Assembly: GCA_958450325.1 (NCBI GenBank)
Contig: OY288261.1
Coordinates: forward strand, 16,543,277-16,607,276
Direction: 5' to 3'
DNA length: 64,000 nucleotides
DNA from: Agrostemma githago
Lineage: Eukaryota > Streptophyta > Magnoliopsida > Caryophyllales > Caryophyllaceae
The notes beneath the pieces are model-generated. The model worked only from the letters and a program-made list of their open reading frames with translations, searched no databases and was not told where the DNA came from. Below, one piece after another: positions 20,635-31,605 of this stretch. The translations under genes and the position numbers were made by a program. The number at the start of each line of letters is the position of its first letter. Positions within the stretch are counted from its first letter, which is position 1.

Positions 20635-23025
20635 TTATTTTTCGGTTTTGGGAGGTTGCATCTCGGTAATGGCTTTGATTTTAGCTGGGTCAACTTCGAT
20701 ACCTTGTTGGCTAACGATATGACCCAGTAATTTGCCTGATGTTACCCCGAAACTGCATTTTTGAGGGTTTAGCCTCATGTTGTACTTGCGCAGCCGGGTG
20801 AAGAATTTTCTTAGGGCAGTGATGTGACCGTCCCGTTCTTTGGATTTGACGATCATGTCGTCTACGTAAACTTCTACCTCTTTATGCATCATGTCATGTA
20901 ATAAAGTGGTAGCGGTCCTCTGATATGTGGCTCCGGCGTTAATGAGACCGAATGGCATGACGGTATAACAGTAAGTACCCCAAGGTGTTGTGAAGGTAGT
21001 CTTACTCATATCTTCTTCCGTCATCTTGATCTGATTGTACCCAGCATACCCGTCCATGAATGATAGAAGAGCATGATCGGCCGTGTTATCCACCAGTATG
21101 TCGATGTGTGGTAACGGAAAATCATCTTTCGGGCTCGCCTTGTTAAGATCCCGAAAATCTACGCATACCCGCACCTTACCGTCCTTTTTAGGAACCGGCA
21201 CGATGTTTGCCACCCAGTCCGGATACTCGGATACTTGTATGAAGCCGGCTTTGAACTGTTTGTCGACTTCTTCTTTTACCTTGAGAGACCACTGGGGCCT
21301 CATTCGGCGGAGTTTCTGCTTGACCGGTTTGCACCCGTCTTTGATTGGTATGTGGTGCTCAGCTATTTCCCGGTCTATCCCCGGCATGTCCTTGTAGGAC
21401 CATGCGAAGACATCCTTGAATTCTTGGAGGAGGTTTATGAACCGTTGTTTCTCCTCGGGATCTAGGGATAACCCTATCTTAAGTGTCTGAGGCTCTAAGG
21501 TTGTTCCAACATTTATGGACTCGGTTTCTTCGATTACCGGGTTCCGGGATTCCCTTTGCTCTAGTTGCTCGATCAGATGCGGAGGTAAGGGTACCTGTTC
21601 GTCTGGTTTCTCAATGTCATTGCATAAAGTATTTTTGAAAACAGAATTTAAAAGAGACAAGTCGTAAGCAGAACAATTGTTATTATTGATTGAGAATTTG
21701 GAAAACAGCTCCAAAAGAGCAGCCATCTGATCATTGGTCAGAGGCGGAATTGGTAAAGCACTCGGGTCAGACCCCGAAGTGCCAGCAGCAGGAATGATAA
21801 AAGGGGGAGGGGTTACAGGAGTGATTCTAGCACCGACTTCCCTAGACTCGACCTCAGACTCAGACTCAGACTCCGACTCAGACTCGGACTCAGACTCAGA
21901 CTCAGGCATGTCTCCCTCTCCAGTGACCAGCTTGTAGATTCTTCCCTGACTGTCAGTCCACTTGACAGTCTTCCTCCAGGCCCTGTTTCCTGTCTCGGAA
22001 CCAACATCCGAGATCAGCTTGGTCGGGTCAAACATGTTGCTGCGGAGAATCAGGTTGACCAGGTCTTCCTTTGGAGTTGGAGCTATGGTGTCTTCCCCAA
22101 ATAGTAGCCCCAACACGGGCTCGGCATCATCAGCTCCCTCGGATTGGATGAGGGCGAACACATCATCCGGAATATAGTTGCAGTCCCGGGCCAAGTGGGT
22201 CCCGAGGTGCACAGCATTGGGTTGGTATAGACCATCCTGAATAGCCCCAAACACCGGTGTGACAAAGTAATCAGACAACCGTGGGCTGTAAGGGCTCAAG
22301 TGGATACCCTTAATGATGTTGCAGACCTTTTCAATTCCTGCTCGGACAACATTGCTCGGAGTGACGGCAAAACCAAGACCGAAGTGAGAGTCTTCGTCTT
22401 TGAGGACCTCGATAATCTTCCCAGCTGGAAGATCGGGTCGAGAGGTAGCCCCCGGAAAGTACCCTAGGTTCTGGAGCATCGTGTCGATACTCGTAGTGAA
22501 GTAAGGCCTAAAGAGGTACTCTTCCTCGATCATCCCCACAAAATCGAACCCCCAGAGGTCCGTGCGTCCCGTGGCGTTACAGCTAGCCACAATCATTGGT
22601 GTTGCCTCTAAAGTGATAACATCGTTAAGCAGAGGCATCTTGATCTTTCGGTGGAAGGTGGAGGATACCGCCTTGACCGCGTGGATCCACGGCCTACCTA
22701 GGAGCAAGTTGAATGATGAGGTGACATCGATCACCTGAAATTCGAGCTCCTTTTCTATCGGGCCCGTTATGATGGTCAGTTTTACGGCCCCAACTACCGA
22801 CTTTGGGCTCCCATCAAAGGCTTGGATGGTCTGAGCAGTCGGGATATAATCGGCCTCGGTAATGCCGAGGGCTTTGGCGGTCCTTAGAGGAAGGACATTT
22901 ACAGCGGACCCGTCATCAACCAGGGTCATAGGGAGGTATTTCCCTCGACAAACCACTGTAATGTAGAGGGCCAGATTATGGGAGGCCCTGAATGGCGGTA
23001 GGTCGGCTTCGGAGAAAGTGATCAT
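20635..23025 (-). pseudogene. pol: Protease and reverse transcriptase part of element A pol
   Basis: This is a 796-codon frame. The retropepsin-like protease has DDGSAVNVLP (active-site Asp at residues 37-38; 22906-22917) and ends near LLLGRPWIHAVKAV. A linker follows with a run of Glu-Ser dipeptides (about 21840-21905). The reverse transcriptase runs from about residue 590 to 790: WVANIVPVPKKDGKVRVCVD, FMDGYAGYNQI, and the catalytic YVDD at 20857-20868. It ends at TAA (20635-20637) where D has Glu. It begins at a one-base frameshift near 23030 relative to D, so ATG 23025 is not a natural start. Confidence 0.9.
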
Positions 23026-23585
23026 TGGGCTCCTTCCTTAGCTTTGCCCTTCAGGTGGGGCAGGACCGTGGCTACCATCTCAGCAGGGGTAACCAAAGAG
23101 TCAACCTTAATTTGATCGAGAGCCTTAGTAAGTGCTTCTCGATGCTCTTGTGAGCTAACCAGGAGTTGCCATATGGTGAGGTCAACTCGGGTCTTCTTCA
23201 GCTGCTTCACGAGAGCCGTTTCAGCAGTCGGCTCTTCAGGGGCGACTTCCGTCCTGAGTGGCTCAATGACGGTCGTCGGGATGGGGGTGTCCCTAGAGCT
23301 AGTGGCTTGATAGGGACGACCAAGGTGGTTACTGGCTAAGACTCGGGATTTGGTCTTTCGGATCTCCTCGGAGGTGATGGGGACAGCTTCCCCTTTGGCA
23401 AGGTAGACGTCATCCTCGTCGTCGAACCAGATCCCGTTCACTTGCGGGATAAATGGAGAGATAAGGTGAGAGCAGTCAATCACCTCCCCGGTAAAGATGG
23501 CGTGGGAGCTGAAAGGGTTCTCCTTGTTGCTAGGCTTATCTCCGGGTAGCGGGATTTTACCGCTTTCGATCAAGTCCTGGATCAA
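23022..23585 (-). pseudogene. gag: gag C-terminus / pre-protease linker of element A
   Basis: This 187-codon frame is in phase with the gag frame and separated from it by one TGA. It starts just after the zinc knuckle (IQDLIESGKIPLPGDKPSNK) and runs to LPHLKGKAKEG, where D reads straight on into protease. The frame is lost here by a one-base deletion. No catalytic domain is present. It belongs to the gag-protease junction of the polyprotein. Confidence 0.8.
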
Positions 23586-23600
23586 GTGCTTCAGCTTCCA

Positions 23601-24686
23601 TCACTTCTCGGTATCATGCCCATTGCCTCGGTGGTATTGGCAATAGGCCTGAGCATTGTAGTTCTTGGAGCGTCGCTCGACCGGAACTTCAGGAGTTGGG
23701 CCTATCGGTTGGACTAGGCCTTTGGAGGATAGCCTTTGTAAGGCATAAGTATAGGTGGTACCTATATCAGTGAAAACCCGAGGTAGGGTGTTCTTCTTGG
23801 ACGAGGCATCTAGTAGATTAACTGCGTCGAAAATGCTGCGGGTTGCAGCTTGGGGCTTGGTAGTGGAGGAGGAAGCCCCTTGGTACCCTTTGCTAGCGGC
23901 CTTAGTAAGGCCTTCCAGTCTTAGGTCGTCTTCGATCCTCATACCCATTTCAGTAAGAGGGGTGAAATTAGGTATGACAGCGTACCGAAGGTGAACCCGG
24001 TAGGAGGGTAGGAGGTTCTTGACAAAAGCCTCCACCAAAGTCTTCTCACTAGGCTTATCGACCAGTTTCACGCTCTCGGCCCTCCAGCGTTGAAGGTATT
24101 TGGTAAAACCTTCTTTCGGCTCTTGGGCCATAACCTCCAGAGATCGCATTGTGGTTTGGATCTCGGTGTTGTCAGCATAATTCCGAGCGAACTCGGTGGC
24201 CACATCATCCCAAGTAGGGTATTTCTTCGGGTCTAGCCTGTAGTACCATGCCCGTGGGTGCTTCTCAAGGGATGCAGCAAAAAGGTTTTTGAACATGGAC
24301 GAATCCACTCCCTTGATGGCCATGAATTCTTTGAAGGCCCGTACATGTAGTAACGGGTCTTCGGTTCCCTCAAACATGGGTAGGACGGTGAGGTTCAGGT
24401 TCGGGGGTAGCTTGTCGTTCACCGGGGCATACACACGACTGTTTTCCCGATGAATGTTGTTACTCCCAGCTAAGTGCACTTGTTCCTCCAGTCGGTGAAT
24501 CGCACTTAGTAGCTCAGTTAGAGACCCATTGGTCTCGGTACTTGGAGTCCTTTGTTCCACTGCAGCTATGCGAGCAACAATAGCCACTTGACCAACCCTC
24601 ATTTCAGTCAGTTGGGCTTCAATGTCGGTCTGCTTGACGACCATGGCGTCCACAGAGGTTTTCAGACTGTTCAAAGCAGCTTCCAT
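23601..24686 (-). pseudogene. gag: gag capsid of element A
   Basis: This is a 361-codon frame from ATG 24686. Residues 1-85 form a helical, coiled-coil-like N-terminus (LTEMRVGQVAIVARIAAVEQ). Residues about 110-245 match the retrotransposon gag (capsid) family: FKEFMAIKGVDSSMFKNLFA, YPTWDDVATEFARNYADN, EPKEGFTKYLQRWRAESVKL. The C-terminal zinc knuckle begins CQYHRGNGHDTEK, but the last Cys codon is a TGA (23601-23603), so the frame stops inside the knuckle. D has Cys there. The start agrees with D (49265) and follows a leader of about 1.2 kb. Confidence 0.88.
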
Positions 24687-25912
24687 CTTGCGGGTGTGTC
24701 TGGTTGCCGGCGGCCTGTCTGTAAGAACACCGTGTAATCAGAAACTGAACCCAGATCTTGGAATCACAGAAAAGTACATCCCGAGCGACCCAAAAGAGAA
24801 GGACCGAGTGAAAAAGACTCGAGAAAGACACCTAGACGGATGACTCGTAGGTGGTATGACTTCCTTAGGATTTTGGCCTTGTGGGCCTAGTCCCGTTCGA
24901 AGGAAGGTCCACGTGAGATTTTCCCCAGACTTTTGACTCGAGTGTATAGACGAACATTCCTTTGTGGGGGTATGCCCTACGCGGGTTGGTCGTGCCTTGA
25001 CAAATAAGGCGGACTCGGGAATGGGGGGAAACTCGTGATATAAGATTGACGGAGTTTCGATGCTATAAACCTTATACATACTATGCAAAGACCCGACACA
25101 CGGATAGACGGTAGGTCCTACAATAAGGAAGATTTATTTTAGGAAAGTTGGATGCTTGAGGTTGAAAATTTGAATATGTAATGGGTGAATTTCCGAGAGT
25201 TCGAAAATTGAAAACGGAATTTCGAAAACCGAGATTAGAATTTTGAAAAATTCAGAAAATCAAGACGGTGTCGGAAATTCGAGAGTTAAAACGGACAGCA
25301 TGCCGGCTAAAGAAAAGGATATTTTGAGTCAAAACGTTGATCCTAAATTTCGGCGGCATTCCGAGTTTTGAAAATTGGATATTTTGAAAAGATGGGTCTC
25401 GAAATGGGCAGCATTTCGGGTTTTTCAAAATTGGGTATTTTTGGAAAGATGGGTCCCGAAACGGACAGTATTTCGGGTTTTTCGAAATTTGGCATTTTGG
25501 AAAGATGCATTTTTTTTGAAATGACGTTTTTTGAAAAAAATGACACGGAAACCAAGTAGCACGTAGTCAAACAAGCATTATAACGACGCTTATGTATACA
25601 TTACGCTAAGTCTCGGTCGGTCAAATAGGGTCTATACCAACAACGATGGCTTTCTCATAAATCAGGACGGACTCCCTAAGCCGAGTTGGTCTTAGGACAT
25701 GCCGCAAAACCCATACGAGTTCCACCATCGATGTCTTTAGCGCACCCATGTAGGAATGCACCGCGGTATAGTGGGACGTCGGTCACAAGTAACCGGCCCG
25801 GGCAAAAATGGGTTATGCATGAATCATTAAACTAATGCGCGCACACTAATATTCGAACGATTTCTCTTCGAGTCTCACCCTAGGAACCCCGATGACATGT
25901 GGTACATCAGGT
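24687..25912 (-). other. Element A 5' leader
   Basis: This untranslated leader of about 1.2 kb lies between PBS and gag. It includes a degenerate tandem repeat of about 60 bp (25370-25510; phrases GGGTTTTTC, TTGGAAAGATG, GACAG). The equivalent in D is 48040-49264. The short open frames seen here are not conserved as proteins. Confidence 0.6.
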
Positions 25913-25931
25913 ATCCCCAGCGGAGACGCCA
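25913..25931 (-). other. Element A primer-binding site (tRNA-Arg-type)
   Basis: Three bases inside the 5' LTR, the plus strand reads ATCCCCAGCGGAGACGCCA, ending in the CCA of a tRNA 3' end. Element C has the cleaner ATCCCCAGCGGAGTCGCCA. From memory this fits a plant tRNA-Arg. Ogre-type Tat elements use tRNA-Arg. The tRNA identity should be confirmed. Confidence 0.65.
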
Positions 25932-25934
25932 AAT

Positions 25935-28543
25935 TGTGGACATGACGTAGGTCCACCCCGACTCGGCCACGCGCGGGTTTGGTAGGCGAATGAATCTTGT
26001 GGTAAAATTGTTCTCGGGTTCGAAATTTAAGTCAAAATGGAGTCGCCACCGAATTTTGTGGTTATTCGGAACCATTCGAGCCCACTCTATGTCGTCATGG
26101 GCTATACACAAAGTACGACCCACTTCGATTTCAGAGTTTATGGGGCTCGTCCCTTTGCATTACAATATCGATACCGTTTACACCGGCTTTCGTATATAGA
26201 ATGACTCTCGTGCGCCAATGGTTTCGGGCATCCGGAAACCAAGGTTCTGAGTAAGGGGTGAGGGTACGTGTTGGGAAGCCCACTAAGGACACCCAACCCC
26301 GCCCGTACAATGGCGGCCTCTACTAAGACATCGTTCGTGTTTGTGTACGCGCGCTAGTAAAACGACTAAATGATATGCAAACAGCGTTTTCGGGCTAAGC
26401 ATGTGAATTATTGGTTTGCTACGTCATTTAATGCATCTAACTATGGTCGAAGTGATTTAGCATGCGAGGTTCATTTATAAAGCGATAAGCAAGTAAATAA
26501 ACAAAACTCGTAAATAAAAGTGTACAAGTTACACGGGTGGAAATACAACCCGGAATTCACAATACAACGATTAAAAGAAATAATAAACTAAAATAAGAAG
26601 AGCGATAAATAAAATAAATGACTCGAAACGGACCCGTATAAACAAACATACACTAGATTGTGAATTAGTTAGACGGACGAACTTCGATCAATTACGAATT
26701 ATATTGTGTATTAATCAAAGGACGGAGGTTCGAGACCTAGGCGTGGTGCTAACCCGATCTCGAACCTCGATGCCTTGTCCCGACTTATCACCTCGAGAAA
26801 TGGAGTCTAAATTAATTATGTGTCGGATACGACTAAAGAGTCGTCGACACAAAATTAATGGTGCGAGAACGTCGATCAAAGTCATTTTAAGTGTCGTGAT
26901 ATGCATGAGTTTTGAAAATTAGAATTACGTGATTGATTATGTACGCTACGACTAAGTCGTAAAAAGACGAGGCTCGAATGTTGCATTAAAGCTCTCGGTT
27001 TTCTGGGCTACAGGACCCACTCGATCGAGTCATGGTCTGACTCGGTCGAGTGTGTCTTTAAAGTAGCTACTGCCTAGTTTTTTGTGTGGTACTCGATCGA
27101 GTAGCCTATGTACTCGGTCGAGTAGCCCCTGTACGAGTGATAACTCGTTTCATTTTATTGTCCAAAATCGATGGTTGGCCAAATTAAATACAAATATTGT
27201 ACGATTGGAATTTAATTCGGTTTCCGGTGCTATAATCGTGTATGCATGTGATTATAACACCGTCATCGGAATTTATGAAAATGATGTTATGAGATTTGAA
27301 AATGTTTGATTAGTGACGAGATTATGGTCCTCTGCGTCACGACATCGGTACTAATCCTAACGGATTACGTGATGTCGGTTTTCGCCTAAAAGGATCTCGC
27401 ATTAATCTTGGAAATGGGATCAAATACGTTCAACTATGATCGACCACGATCACATCATGCCCTTGAGTACATTGGGGCGGCGCTCCTCGAAAGGGTGCCA
27501 CCTCCGTCGTTACTCGTAAAGGGATTAGACGGACTTTAGGCAATCGTCATAGTCAAACGTATTTGAAACCGAACTTTAATACTAGTGTATATATATACGC
27601 GGTATAATAATGTTAGGAATAAAAAGATGATACGAAAAGATGCGAATATGAAAGTGTTAGTGTTAGTGTTACTAGATTAACATGATTACAATATGAAAAT
27701 GCGAAAATGTAAATAAAAAAACCGTAGTAGGAAAAAGGTAGAGATGGGGTTTACGACACCCTCAACATACATGCTTAGTAAGGACCTCGGAAATGGACTC
27801 GGAAATAGCGACGGGACGCCGGAGTATCGAGGATGTATGCAAGTTATGGTGTGTGTGTGTGTGTGTGTGGAAGACTCGTCGGTTTTCGAGGGACGATGGC
27901 TCGTTTTTTGGCTTGGTATTGCTAGGGTTGTAGTATGGAGAGTATAGGAGGGTTAGGGTGAAAATGTAGGGCAAATATGCATGGAAAAATCTGTTCAAAT
28001 GAGTGGGGGTTGAGGGGTATTTATAGATCTTACTCCATGACCTAGGGTCACTCGATCGAGTGGCCCTAGTGCACTCGATCGAGTGCCCTTGCAAACGGGT
28101 CTGACCCGGTTTTTGACGCTCCACTCGACCGAGTGGGTCAATCCACTCGATCGAGTGGATCAAGAGGATCGAGCTATTTTAGGAAGAAGTTGACTTTGAT
28201 TGTTTTTTGAATTTTGATTTGGGCGCCAGTTTCGAGAAGTGAATTTGTCTGATTTGCGTGACGGGTTCGTCTTTGACCGGGTTTTGACCTGGTCGATAAA
28301 AGACGGGATTTATTTTTGGTGTTGGTTTTGGCCCAAGTTAGTCTAATTTGACTCGGAACGACCTACTGGGCCTGGATTTGAGGTCTGTTTTGTGAGATTT
28401 TTACTCCGCTAAAAGTCCATGTCGGATATTATCGAGTCCGAGCCCAAATTCGAGTATACTAAGTCATGTTTGCGTCCGATCATCATCGGGTGTTTTTCGG
28501 AGACTATCATAGACACCTGGCAGTCAAAATGTGGGTGTCTACA
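25935..28543 (-). repeat. Element A 5' LTR
   Basis: This 2,609-bp LTR is the upstream copy in element orientation. It carries the active-position promoter: TATA-like CTATAAATA at 28018-28026 (minus) with palindromes at 28050-28061, 28073-28084, 28123-28134 and 28145-28156, and a second cluster at about 27018-27124. About six substitutions and two indels separate it from the 3' LTR over the first 310 bp. Confidence 0.93.
28018..28156 (-). promoter_or_regulatory. 5' LTR promoter module of element A
   Basis: CTATAAATACCCC (minus) has four CACTCGAYCGAGTG-type palindromes starting 24 bp upstream. The arrangement is conserved in D at 45790-45928. Confidence 0.65.
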
Positions 28544-28949
28544 AATTGTGATCCTCAATTCTTGTAACAAGTATCCCACCTAGATCAAATACAAAATTTG
28601 TTAGGATCAACACATCCTCACTCCAAATAGACATAAGTGTGGGTAACATTGGTATTATGGCTCGACCACAAGCTCGACTCCTTTTCAAATAGGTGCTGTT
28701 TTGAATGCTTGTGAACTCTACTTTGCTTGTTGTGAACAAGGATGGATCAAGTATCTTTTGTTGCTTCTCAAAGTATTCCACAAGCACAATCCCTTTACTC
28801 TCCATGTTTGTTTTGGCTAAGATCAGAATTTGTTTCTTCTTGCACAACCCGTTTGGTTGAAGATGATACTCATCAAAAGTAGGTGGTAACGTTGGATCAA
28901 ACACCAAACTTTCCTTGTAAGTGTTTTCAAACGAGAAAATTGCTGACAT
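28539..28949 (-). pseudogene. Open frame in element E, truncated by element A
   Basis: The frame begins about 200 bp after E's PBS, opens MSAIFSFENTYKESLVFDPT and runs 136 codons. The last few codons are LTR sequence of element A, because the insertion at 28544-28548 cut the frame. On the far side of A the original frame would have continued only about 20 codons, into E's 3' LTR. I do not recognise a gag, protease, integrase or RT motif, nor a host family. It could be a degenerate gag start or captured sequence. It may not be a real protein. Confidence 0.4.
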
Positions 28950-29149
28950 TTTTTATGGTGAACAGTAAGAAACAAATGTATCGGAACTTCAACAAGAACC
29001 ATGAGATAATCAAAACCGATTAACCCTCGAACTATCTCGCTCGAGTTTAACCTTTGAATTCCAATCGCAATTTGAAATTCAACTATTAACTTGGCTTCAA
29101 TTCGACACTCCTTGGACCGTCTTGATTTTAAGAAAAATCAAGAGTTGTA

Positions 29150-29161
29150 GCTCTGATACCA
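29150..29161 (-). other. Element E primer-binding site (initiator tRNA-Met)
   Basis: The minus strand reads TGGTATCAGAGC, the standard plant Ty1/copia PBS complementary to initiator tRNA-Met, four bases inside the 5' LTR. Confidence 0.9.
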
Positions 29162-29165
29162 CCAT

Positions 29166-29994
29166 TGATGTGATTTGGAATGAACTTTGAACAAGTGATT
29201 TGATGATAGATAGTAATTTGAAATGAACGAAACAAAGCAATGAAATCAGGTTGAAATAGCTGCTGTAAAGTGATGATAGAACGTAACCAAAGATAGTGTG
29301 CTAAGTGAGATAGACCTATACCTCAACAAAGCGGGTGCTAATTCAAACACTCGATTGAAAAAGTGAGTATAGAGCTTGTAACGCGACTTACTCTAATACT
29401 TTGTCTTGTGAACTTCAAAGACGAAAAGGAAAGCAAAGCTTAACTCAGATTTTGTTTGATGAAGGTTGTATGATTTATTCATCAAATACTTGGCTATTTA
29501 TAGCCTACAACTCAACCCAAGGATGAGGATAACCAGCAAAGTCAAGCCTCATAAGGTGGGTGACAAAAACAAAGAAAGGGAAATGAACTAGGCTAGAACT
29601 AAATAGCTAGATACAATGAACAAGTGAGAACACAATCAACCTACTTTCCATGCTCCAAATCAGATGCAAGGCCCTTGTTTGCTCGAGTAGTCTTTGATTA
29701 AACGGACTTCAAAATAGCAACTCTTCTCCTCGGGAATTTATTGAAAGCTTTAAAGAAAATCGAGGCAAAAGAAACAATTCCGTCAAAGAATTTAATTAAC
29801 AGCAGCGTTTTTCAATGCACAGCTGACTTGTTTGGGGCATAACTTCGTCAATACTTGTTCAATGAACCTTCACGAGTAGTCATTGGAAAGATAAGCTCGA
29901 AATCTATCTCCTCCATTTTAATTGACTACGAAAATCCAAGTATAACTCGAGATATGGACCGATCAAAACAACGCTGCAAAATGAACTCGCGTCA
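29166..29994 (-). repeat. Element E 5' LTR
   Basis: This 829-bp LTR begins TGATGTG and ends GCGTCA on the plus strand and is followed by TSD GTATC (29995-29999). It is paired with 1539-2363. No hammerhead-ribozyme core was found in it, so this is not a retrozyme. Confidence 0.9.
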
Positions 29995-29999
29995 GTATC

Positions 30000-30165
30000 A
30001 TCTTCAAAAAGTTAATTAGGAGGCGTTTGGTTCATCTAAGACGAAAGGAATGAAGTCAACAAAGGGAAACAAAGAAAAGAAATGAGATTACCAAATTTAG
30101 GTTGTTGTTTTTTTTCAATGAAAGAGAATGTATTTCACCCAACCTTCACCAAAACCTCAACATTA
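30000..30165. other. Flank between element E and the hAT-like element
   Basis: This is short AT-rich sequence without a gene or recognisable repeat. It would be contiguous with position 1533 before element E inserted. Confidence 0.4.
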
Positions 30166-30173
30166 GCAGCGAG

Positions 30174-30820
30174 TAGACATGTTAAAAACTGACCCGACCC
30201 GAAAACCCGACCCGAAACCGTCCGAAAAAAATCCGGGAAAACCCGCCCGAAAATGACCGAAACCCGAAAGTGACCCGACCCGATAGTAACCCGAATATAT
30301 TGGGTCAAAACCCACCCGAACCTGTTACCCGCCCGAAAATAGATAAATTAAAAAACTATTGGTATTATACACTAAAGTTTGTCAAAAACACTAAGAAATA
30401 TTTTTTATTTTTCAAAATTTTAAGAAATAATATTTATATATATCTTTAAAATCATATTTTTATCACGTGATTATTATAATGAGAAAAAAAATCAATAAAT
30501 CGAGTCAAAGTTCGTTATATATATATTCGTACTTTCTATAGAAATAAAATATCAATGTATATTAAAAAATAAATTAAATAAAACATGTTTATTCACACTA
30601 ATATCATATATTAAATGTGATGATTAAGAAAATTAAGAATAAAATTGTATTTATGATAAAAGAATAAAGAAAATTATTGTTTTAAAAGTGCATTAATAAC
30701 CCGTATTTGATCCGAAACCCGACCCGAAACTCGTATAAATCCGACCCGTATAATACCAGTATTTTTCCCGTATTTTATCCGAACCCGAAACCCAACCGCC
30801 CGACCCGTTCGACAGGTCTA
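30174..30820. mobile_element. Non-autonomous hAT-like element rich in ACCCG repeats
   Basis: The element is 647 bp with short terminal inverted repeats TAGACATGT / ACAGGTCTA (one mismatch). The 8-bp TSD is GCAGCGAG (30166-30173) against GCGGCGAG (30821-30828), also with one mismatch. Both subterminal regions (30195-30335 and 30700-30812) are packed with CCCGACCCG motifs, and the middle is AT-rich and non-coding. An 8-bp TSD and such ACCCG-rich ends are typical of plant hAT MITE-like elements. Confidence 0.8.
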
Positions 30821-30828
30821 GCGGCGAG

Positions 30829-31605
30829 TCATCATAATATTTATACATTATATGTAAAATAAAAAAATAAAAAATAAAATAATTTTAATCATCAATTAAT
30901 CAATCAATATGTTTGGGGATCCAAACACTTCTCATTCCCAGATGGTGTTGGCTGGCTGGGTGCTCCCTGATTCACGTCCTCGAGCAGCCTGCCATCTGGA
31001 TACTGCACAGGCAACGCACAAGGGTCTCGGAGGTTGTCCGAGGTTGCCTCTCCGACGCTCAAGTTAGTCATGGGATTTAGGGTGGAATTAAGTCTAAGTA
31101 CGAGTCTTTACCTCTATTCTAGTGAGATAAGTGATCTTTTTTTTTGTGAAACTTTGGTTAGTGGCATGTGGTCTTGTATTTATAGGCATGTGAGGACAAT
31201 CGGACATCCTCGAACCCTGACGGCAGGCTTGCCGTCCGGGTGTACTTCTTGGCCGACGAGGTCCAGACGAGACCCACGGATACTGAGGCCCTTGGGCAGC
31301 CAACAAGGTCCGGGATGGGGGAGGTGGCCGGTTAGGTCTAGTCGGCCAGAAGTCGGCCCTCATTAATTGCTCCGCCGTCGGCGTGAGGCTGATTTCTTAA
31401 TGTTGGGGTCGGTCGGCGGCTTTTACTGGCTATTTGTTTTACATGGGTAGATGCTACGAATAACCTCTTCACCTTTTTTCTTGGGAAAAAGCAAAAGTCC
31501 CCTTGCTCAATGAGGGAGTTCTTAGTAATCATTACATTAGGGTAGTTGGAGGGATCATAAATGCCCCAATTTGTCTTATAAAAGGATTATTTTTTTTGCC
31601 ATTTT
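30829..31605. other. Unclassified segment, possibly an LTR fragment
   Basis: No gene is seen. The segment includes a TATA-like TATTTATAGG (about 31178-31187, plus) and a GC-rich stretch (31210-31370) resembling the promoter part of some plant LTRs. I found no second copy in the window and no clear ends. It abuts the truncated LTR of element C. Confidence 0.35.

Larger units (their letters stand above)
2390..28543 (-). mobile_element. Element A: Tat-lineage Ty3/gypsy retrotransposon with antisense gene, split by a CACTA element
   Basis: LTRs 2390-5000 and 25935-28543 (about 2.61 kb, TGTGGACA...TCTACA on the plus strand) are flanked by a perfect AATTG TSD (2385-2389 and 28544-28548). The PBS and PPT orientation put the genome on the minus strand: gag, protease, RT, RNase H, a second RNase H, then integrase. 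The extra RNase H after the usual one is the hallmark of the Tat lineage (Ogre, Grande, Retand and relatives). Between integrase and the 3' LTR lies a spliced gene on the opposite strand. Removing the CACTA insertion gives about 15.8 kb, matching element D (15.6 kb). The coding region is disabled by stops, frameshifts and the CACTA insertion. LTR divergence is about 2% in a 310-bp by-eye sample. Confidence 0.93.
1539..29994 (-). mobile_element. Element E: small non-autonomous Ty1/copia-type LTR element, split by element A
   Basis: Two direct LTRs (1539-2363 and 29166-29994) of about 0.83 kb start TGATG and end GCGTCA. They are flanked by the perfect 5-bp TSD GTATC (1534-1538 and 29995-29999). 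Next to the right LTR is a 12-nt match to initiator tRNA-Met (GCTCTGATACCA on the plus strand, 29150-29161), the usual Ty1/copia primer site, so the element reads on the minus strand. Next to the left LTR is a purine-rich PPT. Without element A (2390-28543) the interior is only about 0.65 kb and has no protease, integrase or RT, so E depends on other elements. The LTRs differ at about 5% of sites in a by-eye sample, making E older than A. Confidence 0.88.
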
